From assembly GCA_017940185.1 (NCBI GenBank), contig JAGAZE010000027.1, positions 1 to 64,000 of the forward strand: 64,000 bases of DNA, written 5' to 3'. The notes under the pieces are model-generated. The model saw only the letters and a program-made list of their open reading frames with translations, did not search any database and was not told the DNA's origin. This DNA is from Bacteroidaceae bacterium. GTDB lineage: Bacteria; Bacteroidota; Bacteroidia; Bacteroidales; Bacteroidaceae. Positions 26,913 through 35,387 of the stretch are shown here, piece after piece (positions within the stretch are counted from its first letter, which is position 1; each line of letters begins with the position of its first letter). Both the position numbers and the translations under genes were made by a program.

Positions 26913-28331
26913 CTATGCCTCTTTGGGCGGTGTCTCGTTGCGTTTTAGCTCTTCCACGTAGGCATCTATCTTGTGAAGCTCCTGCGGTATGCGTATGTTT
27001 TGCGGACAGTGGGGTTCACATTGTCCGCAACCTATGCAGTGGTTCGCCTGCCGCAGTTTGGGTACGGAGCGATCGAGGCCGATGAGATACTGGCGGCGCA
27101 GATTGGCGTAGCTCTCTTCGTGAAGCTTATTGGGAAGGGTGCCTTCGTTCTTGCACTTGTTGTAGTGGACGAAGATGCCTGGAATGTCGATGCCATAGGG
27201 GCACGGCATGCAGTATTTGCAGTCGTTGCACGGTATGTTTTCCAGGTTGACGATTTTTTCGGCTATATCTTTCTGCAGGAATTCCATTTCCTGCTCTGTC
27301 AGCGGCTTGAGCGGACAGTAGCTTAGCAGGTTGTCTTTCAGGTGTTCCATGTAAGTCATTCCGCTGAGCACGGAGAGCACCAGTGTTGGTGTGCCTGCAT
27401 ATCTGAACGCCCACGATGCGGCACTTCGCTTTGGGTCTTTCTGCTTTAGTTCTTTGACGATGTACTGCGGCAGGCTGGCAAGTCGTCCTCCCAGCAATGG
27501 CTCCATAATCACTGCGGGAATGTTGCGTTTTTCCAGTTCGGCATAGAGGTATCGTGCGTCGACATTGCGCTCGTTGATTTCGTTGGCCCAGTCCCAATCC
27601 AGATAGTTCAGTTCTATTTGGCAGAAGTCCCAATGGTATTCTTCGTGTCGGGCAAGCATCTCGTCGAACACCTCCTGTTGGCCATGGAATGAGAACCCCA
27701 GGTTGCGTATGTGTCCGGCTTTACGTTCGGCTTGCAGAAAGTCCATCATGCCATTGTCGATGTATCGTGCATTAAACTCGTCCATTCCGCGTCCGATAGA
27801 GTGAAGCAGGTAGTAGTCGATGTAGTCTACTTGCAGCTCCTTGAACGAGTTGCGATACATCTTCATGCTCTCTTCGCGGCTCCATGTTTCCTCGCTGAAG
27901 TTACTCAGTTTGGTGGCTACGAAGTATTTGTTGCGCGGGTGGCGGCAGAGTGCTTTGCCTGTGGCTTGTTCCGACATGCCTTTGCAGTAGGCGGGCGACG
28001 TGTCGAAGTAGTTGACTCCATGCTCTATGGCGTAGTCTACGAGCCGATTTATCTGTTCTTGGTCGAGCGGTGCATCACTTTCGCGTTCTGCGCCGCCGTC
28101 GGTGGTGGGCAGACGCATCATGCCGTAGCCCAGCAGCGATACCTTTTCCTTTGTCTTAGGGTTGGTGCGATAGGTCATTTTGCCTTTGGGCGGTTCTACT
28201 TGGTTTTTGTATTCATCGCCGATAGCGTCGCTTTCTTTCTTCTTGCAACCTGCAAGTGTGAGCGCTGTGGCGGCAGTGGCTCCGCCAAAGAGCTTCAGAA
28301 AGTTGCGACGCGATATGTTGTTGTGTGCCAT
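26913..28331 (-). CDS. Tat-exported aldo/keto reductase with C-terminal ferredoxin domain
   Basis: This 472-residue protein begins with a twin-arginine motif (SRRNFLK, Arg8-Arg9), a hydrophobic stretch and a lipobox (LAGC, Cys29), so it is probably exported folded and lipid-anchored. The aldo/keto reductase barrel follows: FDTSPAYCKG with Asp110 and Tyr115, Lys141 in ATKL, and His177 in DYYLLHS. The C-terminus carries Cys clusters CNDCKYCMPCPYG and CIGCGQCEPHCPQNI, which should bind 4Fe-4S clusters. It is the last gene of the tatA-tatC-polyferredoxin block, 25 bases after the polyferredoxin. The substrate is unknown; electrons probably come from or go to the polyferredoxin. Confidence 0.85.
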   Translation of the reverse strand: MAHNNISRRNFLKLFGGATAATALTLAGCKKKESDAIGDEYKNQVEPPKGKMTYRTNPKTKEKVSLLGYGMMRLPTTDGGAERESDAPLDQEQINRLVDYAIEHGVNYFDTSPAYCKGMSEQATGKALCRHPRNKYFVATKLSNFSEETWSREESMKMYRNSFKELQVDYIDYYLLHSIGRGMDEFNARYIDNGMMDFLQAERKAGHIRNLGFSFHGQQEVFDEMLARHEEYHWDFCQIELNYLDWDWANEINERNVDARYLYAELEKRNIPAVIMEPLLGGRLASLPQYIVKELKQKDPKRSAASWAFRYAGTPTLVLSVLSGMTYMEHLKDNLLSYCPLKPLTEQEMEFLQKDIAEKIVNLENIPCNDCKYCMPCPYGIDIPGIFVHYNKCKNEGTLPNKLHEESYANLRRQYLIGLDRSVPKLRQANHCIGCGQCEPHCPQNIRIPQELHKIDAYVEELKRNETPPKEA

Positions 28332-28356
28332 GGTATTGTTGTTTTGCGTGATGGGG

Positions 28357-29874
28357 TTAGTAAGTGTGGTGTTCTTCGTGTCCTTCTACGTAGATGGCGG
28401 TGAATGGCCGTGCCGGACAGAGGTTCTCGCAGGCTCCGCAGCCTATGCAGCGGCTCTCTGTAATCTGCGGCACGAAGGGCGACTCTTCATCGTTTTCGTC
28501 AAGAGGCACCATCTCTATGGCGCCTGTGGGGCAGTGGCGGGCGCAGTTGCCGCACTCCACACCATCGGTCAGGGGCACACAGTTTTTCTCTATCCACACG
28601 GCATGTCCTATTTGTGTGCTCGCTTTTTCCTCGAGGGCGATGGGATGTATGGCATCTGTGGGACATACTTGTGAGCAACGGTTGCACTCGGGACGGCAGT
28701 AGCCGCGCTCATAACTCATTGTGGGCTGCATGGCGGTGAGCAGTCCGCCGGCAGGACGCAGCACGCCGTTGGGGCATTGTGCAATGCATAGCTGGCATCC
28801 AGTGCAGTGGCGCGCCATGTTGCGGGCACTCCAGGCACCTGGAGGAGTGATAGGTGTCTGACGATGTGGCACCACCTTGTCTTCTATCTCCGCCAATCCG
28901 CCGTCCACCTTTTTCTTCTCCTGTGCCATGGCGGCAGTGGTGAGCAGTGCCGTGGCGAGCAGGAATGAGCGGCGGCTGTCGTCGGTGGGTGCGTCTTTTT
29001 GCTGATTGGGGGATGGTTCGGCTGTGACCGTTGCTGCGTGGCGAGCAGATGAAGATTTTTTCAGACCATAGGAGAGTGCTCCAAACTGGCATTTGTCTAC
29101 GCAGTTGCCACACACTACGCAGCGGCTGTGGTCCACCGTATGCCTGGTGTAGTCTATGCACGACGCCTTGCAGTGACGGGTGCACTGCGAGCAGTTCTTG
29201 CACTTCTGCTCGTCGAAGCGTATCTTCATCAGCGAGAAGCGCGAAAGGCATCCCAATACGGTGCCAACCGGGCAGATGGTGTTGCAGTAGGTGCGACCAT
29301 TGCGCCATGCCATCACAAACAATGCAGCCACAAATGCAACGGCAATAAGAAGTACGGGCAGACTCTTCAACCACACGTCGACACTGTAGAAGGCATAGCT
29401 GTCAAAGCTTTCGGCTATGGATGCCAGCACATTGTTGCCCAATTGGTAGATGGGTTGCAGCACGGCGGTGGCAAAGCGTCCGTAGTGTCCGTAGGGATCG
29501 AGTAGCGAGGTGAGTGCTGTCAGGCCCAGCGCTATGGCCACGATGAGCACACCGAGCATGAGATAGCGCAACCAGGAGAGCGCGCGTGAGTAGCTGTAGT
29601 GGTGTTTTTTGCGCCGATGTGAGAGGTGGGCGAACACATCTTGCAGTACGCCTAGCGGACAGATGACCGAGCAATAGATGCGCCCGAATACCAAGGTGAG
29701 CACCACCAAGACGATGATTACCACGGCATTGAGTGCCAGCACGGCAGGCAGCAATTGCACTTTGGCCATCCAGCCAAGCCAATGGTGGGCAGCTCCTGTC
29801 ACGTCGACGAATAGGAGCGTGATCAGAAGGAAGAAAACAGCGCCTAGTAGGCGGCGGATACGTCGTAGAGTCAT
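28357..29874 (-). CDS. Membrane polyferredoxin (NapH-like) with an internal Tat-like signal
   Basis: The start at 29874 (MTLRRIRRLL) gives 505 residues; a GTG frame reaching 30123 reads into tatC and is rejected. Four transmembrane helices (about 11-24, 41-63, 102-124, 172-190) carry the NapH/NosR-type motifs CSVICP (68-73) and CNTICP (197-202). Two ferredoxin motifs follow (Cys225-235 and Cys252-262). Then comes DDSRRSFLLATALLTTAAMA (298-317), a twin-arginine motif before a hydrophobic segment. Four more Cys clusters follow (357-367, 393-404, 432-448, 476-486). The likely role is electron transfer across or along the membrane. The internal motif suggests that the C-terminal cluster domain is exported by the Tat system encoded just upstream. 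Confidence 0.85.
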   Translation of the reverse strand: MTLRRIRRLLGAVFFLLITLLFVDVTGAAHHWLGWMAKVQLLPAVLALNAVVIIVLVVLTLVFGRIYCSVICPLGVLQDVFAHLSHRRKKHHYSYSRALSWLRYLMLGVLIVAIALGLTALTSLLDPYGHYGRFATAVLQPIYQLGNNVLASIAESFDSYAFYSVDVWLKSLPVLLIAVAFVAALFVMAWRNGRTYCNTICPVGTVLGCLSRFSLMKIRFDEQKCKNCSQCTRHCKASCIDYTRHTVDHSRCVVCGNCVDKCQFGALSYGLKKSSSARHAATVTAEPSPNQQKDAPTDDSRRSFLLATALLTTAAMAQEKKKVDGGLAEIEDKVVPHRQTPITPPGAWSARNMARHCTGCQLCIAQCPNGVLRPAGGLLTAMQPTMSYERGYCRPECNRCSQVCPTDAIHPIALEEKASTQIGHAVWIEKNCVPLTDGVECGNCARHCPTGAIEMVPLDENDEESPFVPQITESRCIGCGACENLCPARPFTAIYVEGHEEHHTY

Positions 29875-29933
29875 AGTTGGAAAAGTGTTGTTAGCGTGTG
29901 AGGGTATTGTAGGAGCAGCAGGAAGAGAACTTG

Positions 29934-30671
29934 TTATTTTCTTACCACCCTGATGCTCACTTCGTAGAGCAGATAGATGGGCAGCGCCACCACAAATAGA
30001 GTAAAGGCGTCGCCCGAGGGTGTGATAACTGCAGCCGTTATGAGTATTGCCACTATGGCGTGACGGCGGTAGCGTTGCATCATGCCGCGGCGCAATATGT
30101 GCATGCTGGAGAGCAGTGCGCACACCACGGGCAACTCAAACACGATGCCCATCACGAGCGTGAGCATCAGCAGCGTGTCGATGTAGCTCTGCAGCGTGAG
30201 CATATTTGCCACGTCGGGGCTCACCTGATAGGTGGCGAGAAACTTCAGCGTGAGTGGAAACACGATGAAATATGAGATGAGCACGCCCACCACAAACATT
30301 GCATAGGCGGCTGTTCCCACGCGCAGGGCGATGTGTCGTTCGCGGTCGTAGAGTGCCGGCGCCACAAATCCGAAGAGTTGCCATATCACATAGGGCGAAG
30401 CCACCAGCAATCCGGCGTAGAGCGCCACCTTCATGTGTATGAAAAACTGCTCGGTGAGCTGTGTGTTCATCAGCGGTATACTGAAGGCATCGGTGTTGAG
30501 CAGCCGATAGGTGATGAAGTGGCTGCTGCGGGGTGCCAGCACAATATCGAACAGCGTCTGCTTGAAGGCAAAAGCCACGATGCCTGAGATACCCACCACT
30601 GCCAGACATCGCAGCAGACAGGTGCGCAATGCCTCCAGGTGGTCCCAGAAGGTGGCTTCGTTGGCGTTCAT
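29934..30671 (-). CDS. tatC: Twin-arginine translocase subunit TatC
   Basis: TatC is the receptor of the Tat system, which exports folded proteins with twin-arginine signals. The 245 residues start MNANEATFWDHLEALR, containing the conserved FxxHLxxLR motif. Six membrane segments follow, including SPYVIWQLFGFVAPALYDRER and the conserved FELPV loop (VMGIVFELPVVCALL). It overlaps tatA by four bases (ATGA) and is followed after 59 bases by the polyferredoxin gene. Confidence 0.96.
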   Translation of the reverse strand: MNANEATFWDHLEALRTCLLRCLAVVGISGIVAFAFKQTLFDIVLAPRSSHFITYRLLNTDAFSIPLMNTQLTEQFFIHMKVALYAGLLVASPYVIWQLFGFVAPALYDRERHIALRVGTAAYAMFVVGVLISYFIVFPLTLKFLATYQVSPDVANMLTLQSYIDTLLMLTLVMGIVFELPVVCALLSSMHILRRGMMQRYRRHAIVAILITAAVITPSGDAFTLFVVALPIYLLYEVSIRVVRK

Positions 30672-30919
30672 TGCTTTACGTCGGTGATTGTCGCGTTGTC
30701 ACCAGCGCTCTTTGTATTGTCGCTGGGTGGCTCGTCGGTTTTGTCGTCGGCTATGTTTTCAATGTCGTTCATGCCCTGTTTGAAGCTTTTCACGCCCTTG
30801 CCCAGACCGCGCATCAGCTCGGGAATTTTGCGGCCGCCGAAGAGCAGCAACACAATCAGGGCAATGATGATAATTTCGCCCGTGCCGAGGTTGAGAAACA
30901 AAAGGAGACTTGTGTCCAT
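30668..30919 (-). CDS. tatA: Twin-arginine translocase subunit TatA
   Basis: TatA forms the translocation pore. The 83 residues have a short periplasmic N-terminus, one membrane helix (EIIIIALIVLLLFGG), the hinge with the conserved FGGRKIPEL, and an amphipathic helix (RGLGKGVKSFKQGM) before an acidic tail. No tatB is present in the window, so this is a minimal TatAC system. It is the first gene of the four-gene block and overlaps tatC by four bases. Confidence 0.96.
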   Translation of the reverse strand: MDTSLLLFLNLGTGEIIIIALIVLLLFGGRKIPELMRGLGKGVKSFKQGMNDIENIADDKTDEPPSDNTKSAGDNATITDVKQ

Positions 30920-30943
30920 AGTGTGTGGATTTGGTAGGTGTTG

Positions 30944-30984
30944 AAAAAGGCAGAGGCACGATGCTGTGCCGCACCGTGTCTCTG
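30944..30984 (-). terminator. Terminator of the dpp7-type gene
   Basis: A 10-bp stem (30951-30960 with 30975-30984, one G-T pair) is followed on the minus strand by GCCTTTTTC. It lies 9 bases past the peptidase stop and separates it from tatA. Confidence 0.7.
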
Positions 30985-30992
30985 TCGGATTG

Positions 30993-33134
30993 TTATTTCT
31001 TTACTTGCATGTCGGCCTTAAACTGCGGATTGATTTCTTTCAGCAGTCGGTCGGCGTGTCCCCACTTGTCCATCAGGTAGAGCACGTAGCGAATGTCTAC
31101 GCCGATGCAGCGTGCCAGCTCGCGATCGAAGTTGATGTCCGACGACAGGCTGTCCCAGTTGCCGTCGAATGCAAGGCCGATGAGTCGTCCGTCGCCGTCA
31201 AACATCGGTGAACCGCTGTTGCCGCCGGTGATGTCGTTGTTGGTGAGGAAGCAGAGTTGCAACTTCTTGCTCTCTTTGTCGGCGTAGATGCCGTAGTCAT
31301 CGGCAGAAAGCAGCTCGTGCATGATGGGTTCGGCGAAGTATTCGTCGTTCTCGTGCGCGCGGTTCATTTTTTCTATGATGCTCTCGGCAGTGGTATAATA
31401 GCCTGAAGGTTGTCCGTTGAGCAGGTATTCGCCCACCTGTCCGTAGCTGAGGCGCATGGTGAAGTTGGCATCCGAGTAGTGAGGCATGTCTTGTTCCATG
31501 CGCAGCTTGGCGGCACACAGCACTTTCTCCTGCGCTTCTATCTCACTCTGGGTGCCCATCAGCATTATTTGTGTGGTAGCGAGGAGTGTGAAGAGGTCTT
31601 TGCCGAAGAGATAGCCGGGGTCTTTTTGGAATGCTTTTGAATTGACGTAGATTTTCTCGCCGGGCTTCATCAACACCGACTTGTTGTAGAGGTAGTCAAC
31701 GTAGGCTTTGTAGTTGTTCTTAAATTTCTTCTCAATGGTGGTGTAGAAGTCGGGCAGGTGCTGTGGGTCTACTTGCTGTTTATAGTTTTTCAGCATGGCA
31801 GCCAGCACGTCCTTGTCGAGGTCGAGGTCCCATTCTTTGCTGTTGTCGGGGAAGATGAAGTATTGCTTCTTAGGGTTGTCGGTGGGTCCTTCCAGCTTGT
31901 TGGCGTTGAGTGCGCGTATGGCGCGTGTGCCAAACTCGCTGGTGCGCCAGAAGCTTTCTATCAGGTTGGTAAACAGATAGGTCACACCCTCTCGCTGTTC
32001 ATACAAGCTCTTCAGCTTGTTGAAGTCGAGTTGGTCTTTAAACAGTCCCGTCTCGTTCATCCATTGCTGCAGCTTGGCTTCATATTCGGCCTTCTGTTGT
32101 ATGATGCCTATGCTGTCGATGCACTTGTTCATGCCGATGGAGTTTTTCCAGTAGTTGCTGCTTTCGGCATATTTGGAGTCGTACTTGATGCGCACTGCCT
32201 CTGAAGCCTTCATGTGTCGCGCCATCACTTCTTGCTTTACGCCGCGCACTTGCGCCCGGGGAGCGTTCTGCGCGTCGCGCATCTCCTTGATGCCGTACGA
32301 CGAGAGATAGCGTTGTGTGCTGCCAGGGTAGCCCACGGTCATGGCAAAGTCGCCGTCTTTGTATCCGTCGAGCGACACGGGCGCCCAGTTAGCAGGATGA
32401 TAGGGCACGTTCTGCTCGCTGTACTGTGCCGGTCCGTTGGTCTTCGGGTCGGCATAGATGCGGAACACCGAGAAGTCGCAAGTCTGACGGGGCCACATCC
32501 AGTTGTCGGTCTCACCGCCAAACTTACCCATTGACTTCGGAATGGTGAACACCAGACGCAGGTCGGGGAAGCGCTGATACACAGTGGCGTAGTAGCTGTT
32601 GCCCTCGAAGAATGGATCTATCTCCACGCTGTAGGTCGGATCGATGGCTTTCACCGAGTCGGCAAGCACCTGTTGCAGCGAGTCGATGAGGTTTTCTTCT
32701 TCCTGTGCGTTCATATTGTCGATGCCCAGGGCTTTTAGGCGGGGTGTGATGTCTTCCTGACTTATCATGAAGGCCACAAACATGTCGGGATTGGGCAGTT
32801 CTTCTTCGTAGGAGCGTGCGTAGAATCCGTTGAGCATGTAGTCGTGCTCCACTGTGGAGTGGCTGCGTATGGCTTCAAAGCCGCAGTGGTGGTTGGTAAA
32901 CACGAGTCCGTTGGGCGACACCACTACCCCCGAGCAATAGCCCGAGAAGTTCACTACGGTGTTTTTCAGCGCCAAGTCGCCTGAGTAGAGGTCTTTGTAG
33001 TCCATGCGGAAGCCTTCCGCCTTCATCTGTGCATACACGGCGGGAGGCAGATTGTACAATGTCCACATGCCTTCGTCGGCTTTTGCGCCGATGCAGGCTG
33101 CCAACATGCAGAGGGAGAGAAGTAGTTTTTTCAT
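30993..33134 (-). CDS. dpp7: S46 family serine dipeptidyl-peptidase, DPP7 type
   Basis: The periplasmic enzyme removes dipeptides from the N-terminus of peptides, feeding amino-acid fermentation. The 713 residues have a signal peptide (cleavage after GAKA). Catalytic residues by family alignment are His83 (FTNHHCG), Asp220 (PRQTCDFS) and Ser640 (GGNSGSP). The residue 18 positions after the Ser, which sets specificity in the family, is Gly658 as in DPP7 (hydrophobic P1) and not Arg as in the acidic-specific DPP11. The segment before Asp220 reads QTCD where relatives I recall have HTGD. It is followed by its own terminator and lies just after the flippase gene in the same direction. Confidence 0.9.
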   Translation of the reverse strand: MKKLLLSLCMLAACIGAKADEGMWTLYNLPPAVYAQMKAEGFRMDYKDLYSGDLALKNTVVNFSGYCSGVVVSPNGLVFTNHHCGFEAIRSHSTVEHDYMLNGFYARSYEEELPNPDMFVAFMISQEDITPRLKALGIDNMNAQEEENLIDSLQQVLADSVKAIDPTYSVEIDPFFEGNSYYATVYQRFPDLRLVFTIPKSMGKFGGETDNWMWPRQTCDFSVFRIYADPKTNGPAQYSEQNVPYHPANWAPVSLDGYKDGDFAMTVGYPGSTQRYLSSYGIKEMRDAQNAPRAQVRGVKQEVMARHMKASEAVRIKYDSKYAESSNYWKNSIGMNKCIDSIGIIQQKAEYEAKLQQWMNETGLFKDQLDFNKLKSLYEQREGVTYLFTNLIESFWRTSEFGTRAIRALNANKLEGPTDNPKKQYFIFPDNSKEWDLDLDKDVLAAMLKNYKQQVDPQHLPDFYTTIEKKFKNNYKAYVDYLYNKSVLMKPGEKIYVNSKAFQKDPGYLFGKDLFTLLATTQIMLMGTQSEIEAQEKVLCAAKLRMEQDMPHYSDANFTMRLSYGQVGEYLLNGQPSGYYTTAESIIEKMNRAHENDEYFAEPIMHELLSADDYGIYADKESKKLQLCFLTNNDITGGNSGSPMFDGDGRLIGLAFDGNWDSLSSDINFDRELARCIGVDIRYVLYLMDKWGHADRLLKEINPQFKADMQVKK

Positions 33135-33150
33135 AAGTTGCGTGTTATAG

Positions 33151-34599
33151 TTATTTGTGTCTGTGTATACGTTGAGCTATTTGTTGTGCGATAGCAGGAT
33201 ATTCCCTTCCCACTACGAGTGCGAGGAAGGCTGCTATCACTGCTGTGTTGACCAGCAGAGCCAGCCATGTGGCAAGATGCTTGTTGGCGGCAACGATGGC
33301 AACGAAGGCTGCGGCAGTCAACAGCACGTAGAACGCGATGCTCTTCAGCGGATATCGGATGGGATAGTAGTGCTGTCCCACCACATACGACAACACCATG
33401 GCCACGCCATAGCCTGCCACTCCTGCCCAGGCACAGGCCATATAGCCGTAGCGGGGCACGAAGATGACGTTGACTGCGATAAGCACTGCGCAACCGATGC
33501 CCGAGAACACGGCACCCCAAATGGTGCGATCGGTCAACTTGTACCAGAACGACAGGTTGAAATAGACACCCATCATTATCTCGGCTGCCATCACGATGGG
33601 CACCACGCGCAGTCCGCTCCAGTAGTCGCTGCCGATAATGTGGCGCAGCACGTGCATGTAGCCCACCACGATGAGGAAGGCCAGCAGCGTGAACACCACA
33701 AAGGCTTTCATCGCTTTGGCATACTGCTCTTTGCTGTCGGCATCCTTAGCCTTGCCAAACACGAACGGTTCGTAAGCATAACGGAATGCCTGTGTTATCA
33801 TGGCCATAATCATGGCAATCTTCGATGCCGCGCCATATATGCCCAGTTGGCTGTGCGCATCGCCACCCTTGTATATATAGGGGAAGAGTATCTTGTCGGC
33901 TGTCTGGTTCAATATGCCGGCTATTCCGAGCACGAGTATGGGCCAGGCGTAGCGCAACATACGGCGTATGAGGGGTCGGTCGAAGTTGAGGCGCACACCT
34001 ATCAGCTCCTTATAAAATAGGAAGGTGATGCCTGCCGTGCACCACAGGTTGATGTAGAAGGCATAACCTGGATCTTTGCCGTTGATCACCACGAAGTAGA
34101 TGAGGTTGAGCGTGATGTTCAACACCACGAAGGCCATCTTCAACATGAAGAACTTTTTCGCCTTATGTTGGAAGCGCAGATAGGCAAATGGTATGCATTG
34201 CACGGCATCGATAGCCACCGTTGTGGCCATCACACCAATGTATTGCGGATGTTCGGCATATCCCATGGCACTCGCCAGGGGGTGAACAAAGAGCCACACC
34301 AGCATGACAAACAGCAGCGAGGTGGTGCTCACGAGTGTGAGGGTGGTGTTGTAGACATGCCGTGGGTCGTCATCGCCCTTGTTGGCGAAGCGGAAGAAGG
34401 CCGTCTCCATCCCATAGGTGAGTATCACGAGGAACAGGGCCACGTAGGCATACACGTTCGTGATGATGCCATAACCGCCACTGGCGGCCGACAACTTCAC
34501 CGTATACAAAGGCACAAGCAGGTAGTTGAGAAACCTACCCACGATGCTGCTCATGCCATAGATGGCTGTTTCCTTGGCCAACAACTTCAGACTTGCCAT
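33151..34599 (-). CDS. Polysaccharide/lipid flippase (MATE/Wzx-like)
   Basis: With the ATG at 34599 (MASLKLLAKETAIYG) the protein has 482 residues and about 12-14 hydrophobic segments, the size and layout of the oligosaccharide flippase family. The N-terminal ETAIYGMSSIVGRFLNYLLVPLYT is the characteristic first membrane region. It probably moves lipid-linked sugars across the inner membrane for O-antigen or capsule. The exact substrate cannot be told. The -7 box at 34633-34640 lies between an alternative upstream start (34647) and this one, supporting the shorter form. Confidence 0.85.
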   Translation of the reverse strand: MASLKLLAKETAIYGMSSIVGRFLNYLLVPLYTVKLSAASGGYGIITNVYAYVALFLVILTYGMETAFFRFANKGDDDPRHVYNTTLTLVSTTSLLFVMLVWLFVHPLASAMGYAEHPQYIGVMATTVAIDAVQCIPFAYLRFQHKAKKFFMLKMAFVVLNITLNLIYFVVINGKDPGYAFYINLWCTAGITFLFYKELIGVRLNFDRPLIRRMLRYAWPILVLGIAGILNQTADKILFPYIYKGGDAHSQLGIYGAASKIAMIMAMITQAFRYAYEPFVFGKAKDADSKEQYAKAMKAFVVFTLLAFLIVVGYMHVLRHIIGSDYWSGLRVVPIVMAAEIMMGVYFNLSFWYKLTDRTIWGAVFSGIGCAVLIAVNVIFVPRYGYMACAWAGVAGYGVAMVLSYVVGQHYYPIRYPLKSIAFYVLLTAAAFVAIVAANKHLATWLALLVNTAVIAAFLALVVGREYPAIAQQIAQRIHRHK

Positions 34600-34632
34600 A
34601 TTGATTGACGTGGAAAAAGATGTTTCAACTGC

Positions 34633-34640
34633 CAAAGGTA
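34633..34640 (-). promoter_or_regulatory. Probable -7 box of the flippase gene
   Basis: Plus-strand CAAAGGTA reads TACCTTTG on the minus strand, 33 bases upstream of the ATG at 34599. It suggests the flippase is transcribed on its own as well as from the lepB unit. Confidence 0.55.
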
Positions 34641-34677
34641 CAAACAAAATGCGACTGCATGCATTTCTACGGGCTAT

Positions 34678-35304
34678 TTATTTCGCTATGCCGAGCAACG
34701 TCAGTATGCTCCCCGTACCCTCATTGCATAGCAGGTCGAGTATGCTGAGATGCGGCATGAACCCTTTCCGGTGTGCAAACGCCTGATAGTAAGGCCCTAC
34801 CATGGGGCAAGTGTCGGGCAGCGGCAGCTTCGGATGGATGGCGGTGCGCATGTCGGCATAGGCAGAGGGGGTGTGCTCATAGGTGGTCGTCTCGTGGATG
34901 ACAGGGTGAATGTCGAGCAACTGGCACATGCATTCAATGATGGCAAGGTTCATGTCCCACAGATGGGTCCACTGCCGTTCGAAGAAAGTGTGCAGGTCGT
35001 CGGCGTAGTAGACGAAGAAAGGGCTGTCGCCGTAGGCTGTCTGCAGTGCGTGCCAGTGCTGTCGGCGCCAGTTGCCGTGGTCGCTGAGGCGCACGTCCTT
35101 CACAGCTGTATGTCCCGAGGAGGCTCCTTCCACCGGAACAGAAAGCGACAACCTGCCACCTCCACTGGCAATGTGGCAACGGTTGCGGTAGGTTTGTTTG
35201 GGAAATGTCTCGCAAGCCTCCAACCATACCTCCCTATGCCGTGCCAGAAGGGCATACCATTCCACGGGGCCGAAGTAGGTGGTGGAAAGCAGTGGCGGTG
35301 TCAT
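34678..35304 (-). CDS. WbqC-like family protein
   Basis: The 208-residue cytoplasmic protein opens with LLSTTYFGPVEWYALLARH, the usual WbqC-like start (a 'P-x-x-Y/F-F-P-x-x-Y' type motif), and contains TYRNRCHIASGGGRLSLSVPV and DVRLSDHGNWRRQHWHAL. The family is often in O-antigen clusters or, in Bacteroidales, directly behind lepB as here. Its biochemical role is not established; amino-sugar metabolism has been proposed. It follows lepB after 83 bases and is probably co-transcribed. Confidence 0.85.
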   Translation of the reverse strand: MTPPLLSTTYFGPVEWYALLARHREVWLEACETFPKQTYRNRCHIASGGGRLSLSVPVEGASSGHTAVKDVRLSDHGNWRRQHWHALQTAYGDSPFFVYYADDLHTFFERQWTHLWDMNLAIIECMCQLLDIHPVIHETTTYEHTPSAYADMRTAIHPKLPLPDTCPMVGPYYQAFAHRKGFMPHLSILDLLCNEGTGSILTLLGIAK

Positions 35305-35387
35305 GGTTCACAGAGACGGAGGCACAGGGATGGTCACGGAAACGGAAATGGGCAGCAATGTGGCTGAAAGAACGACGAAAAGATGGC

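Noticed and set aside
29874-30123. N-terminal extension of the polyferredoxin from GTG 30123
   Set aside because: It overlaps the end of tatC in another frame and gives a His/Ser-rich segment without coding character; ATG 29874 precedes a proper first membrane helix.
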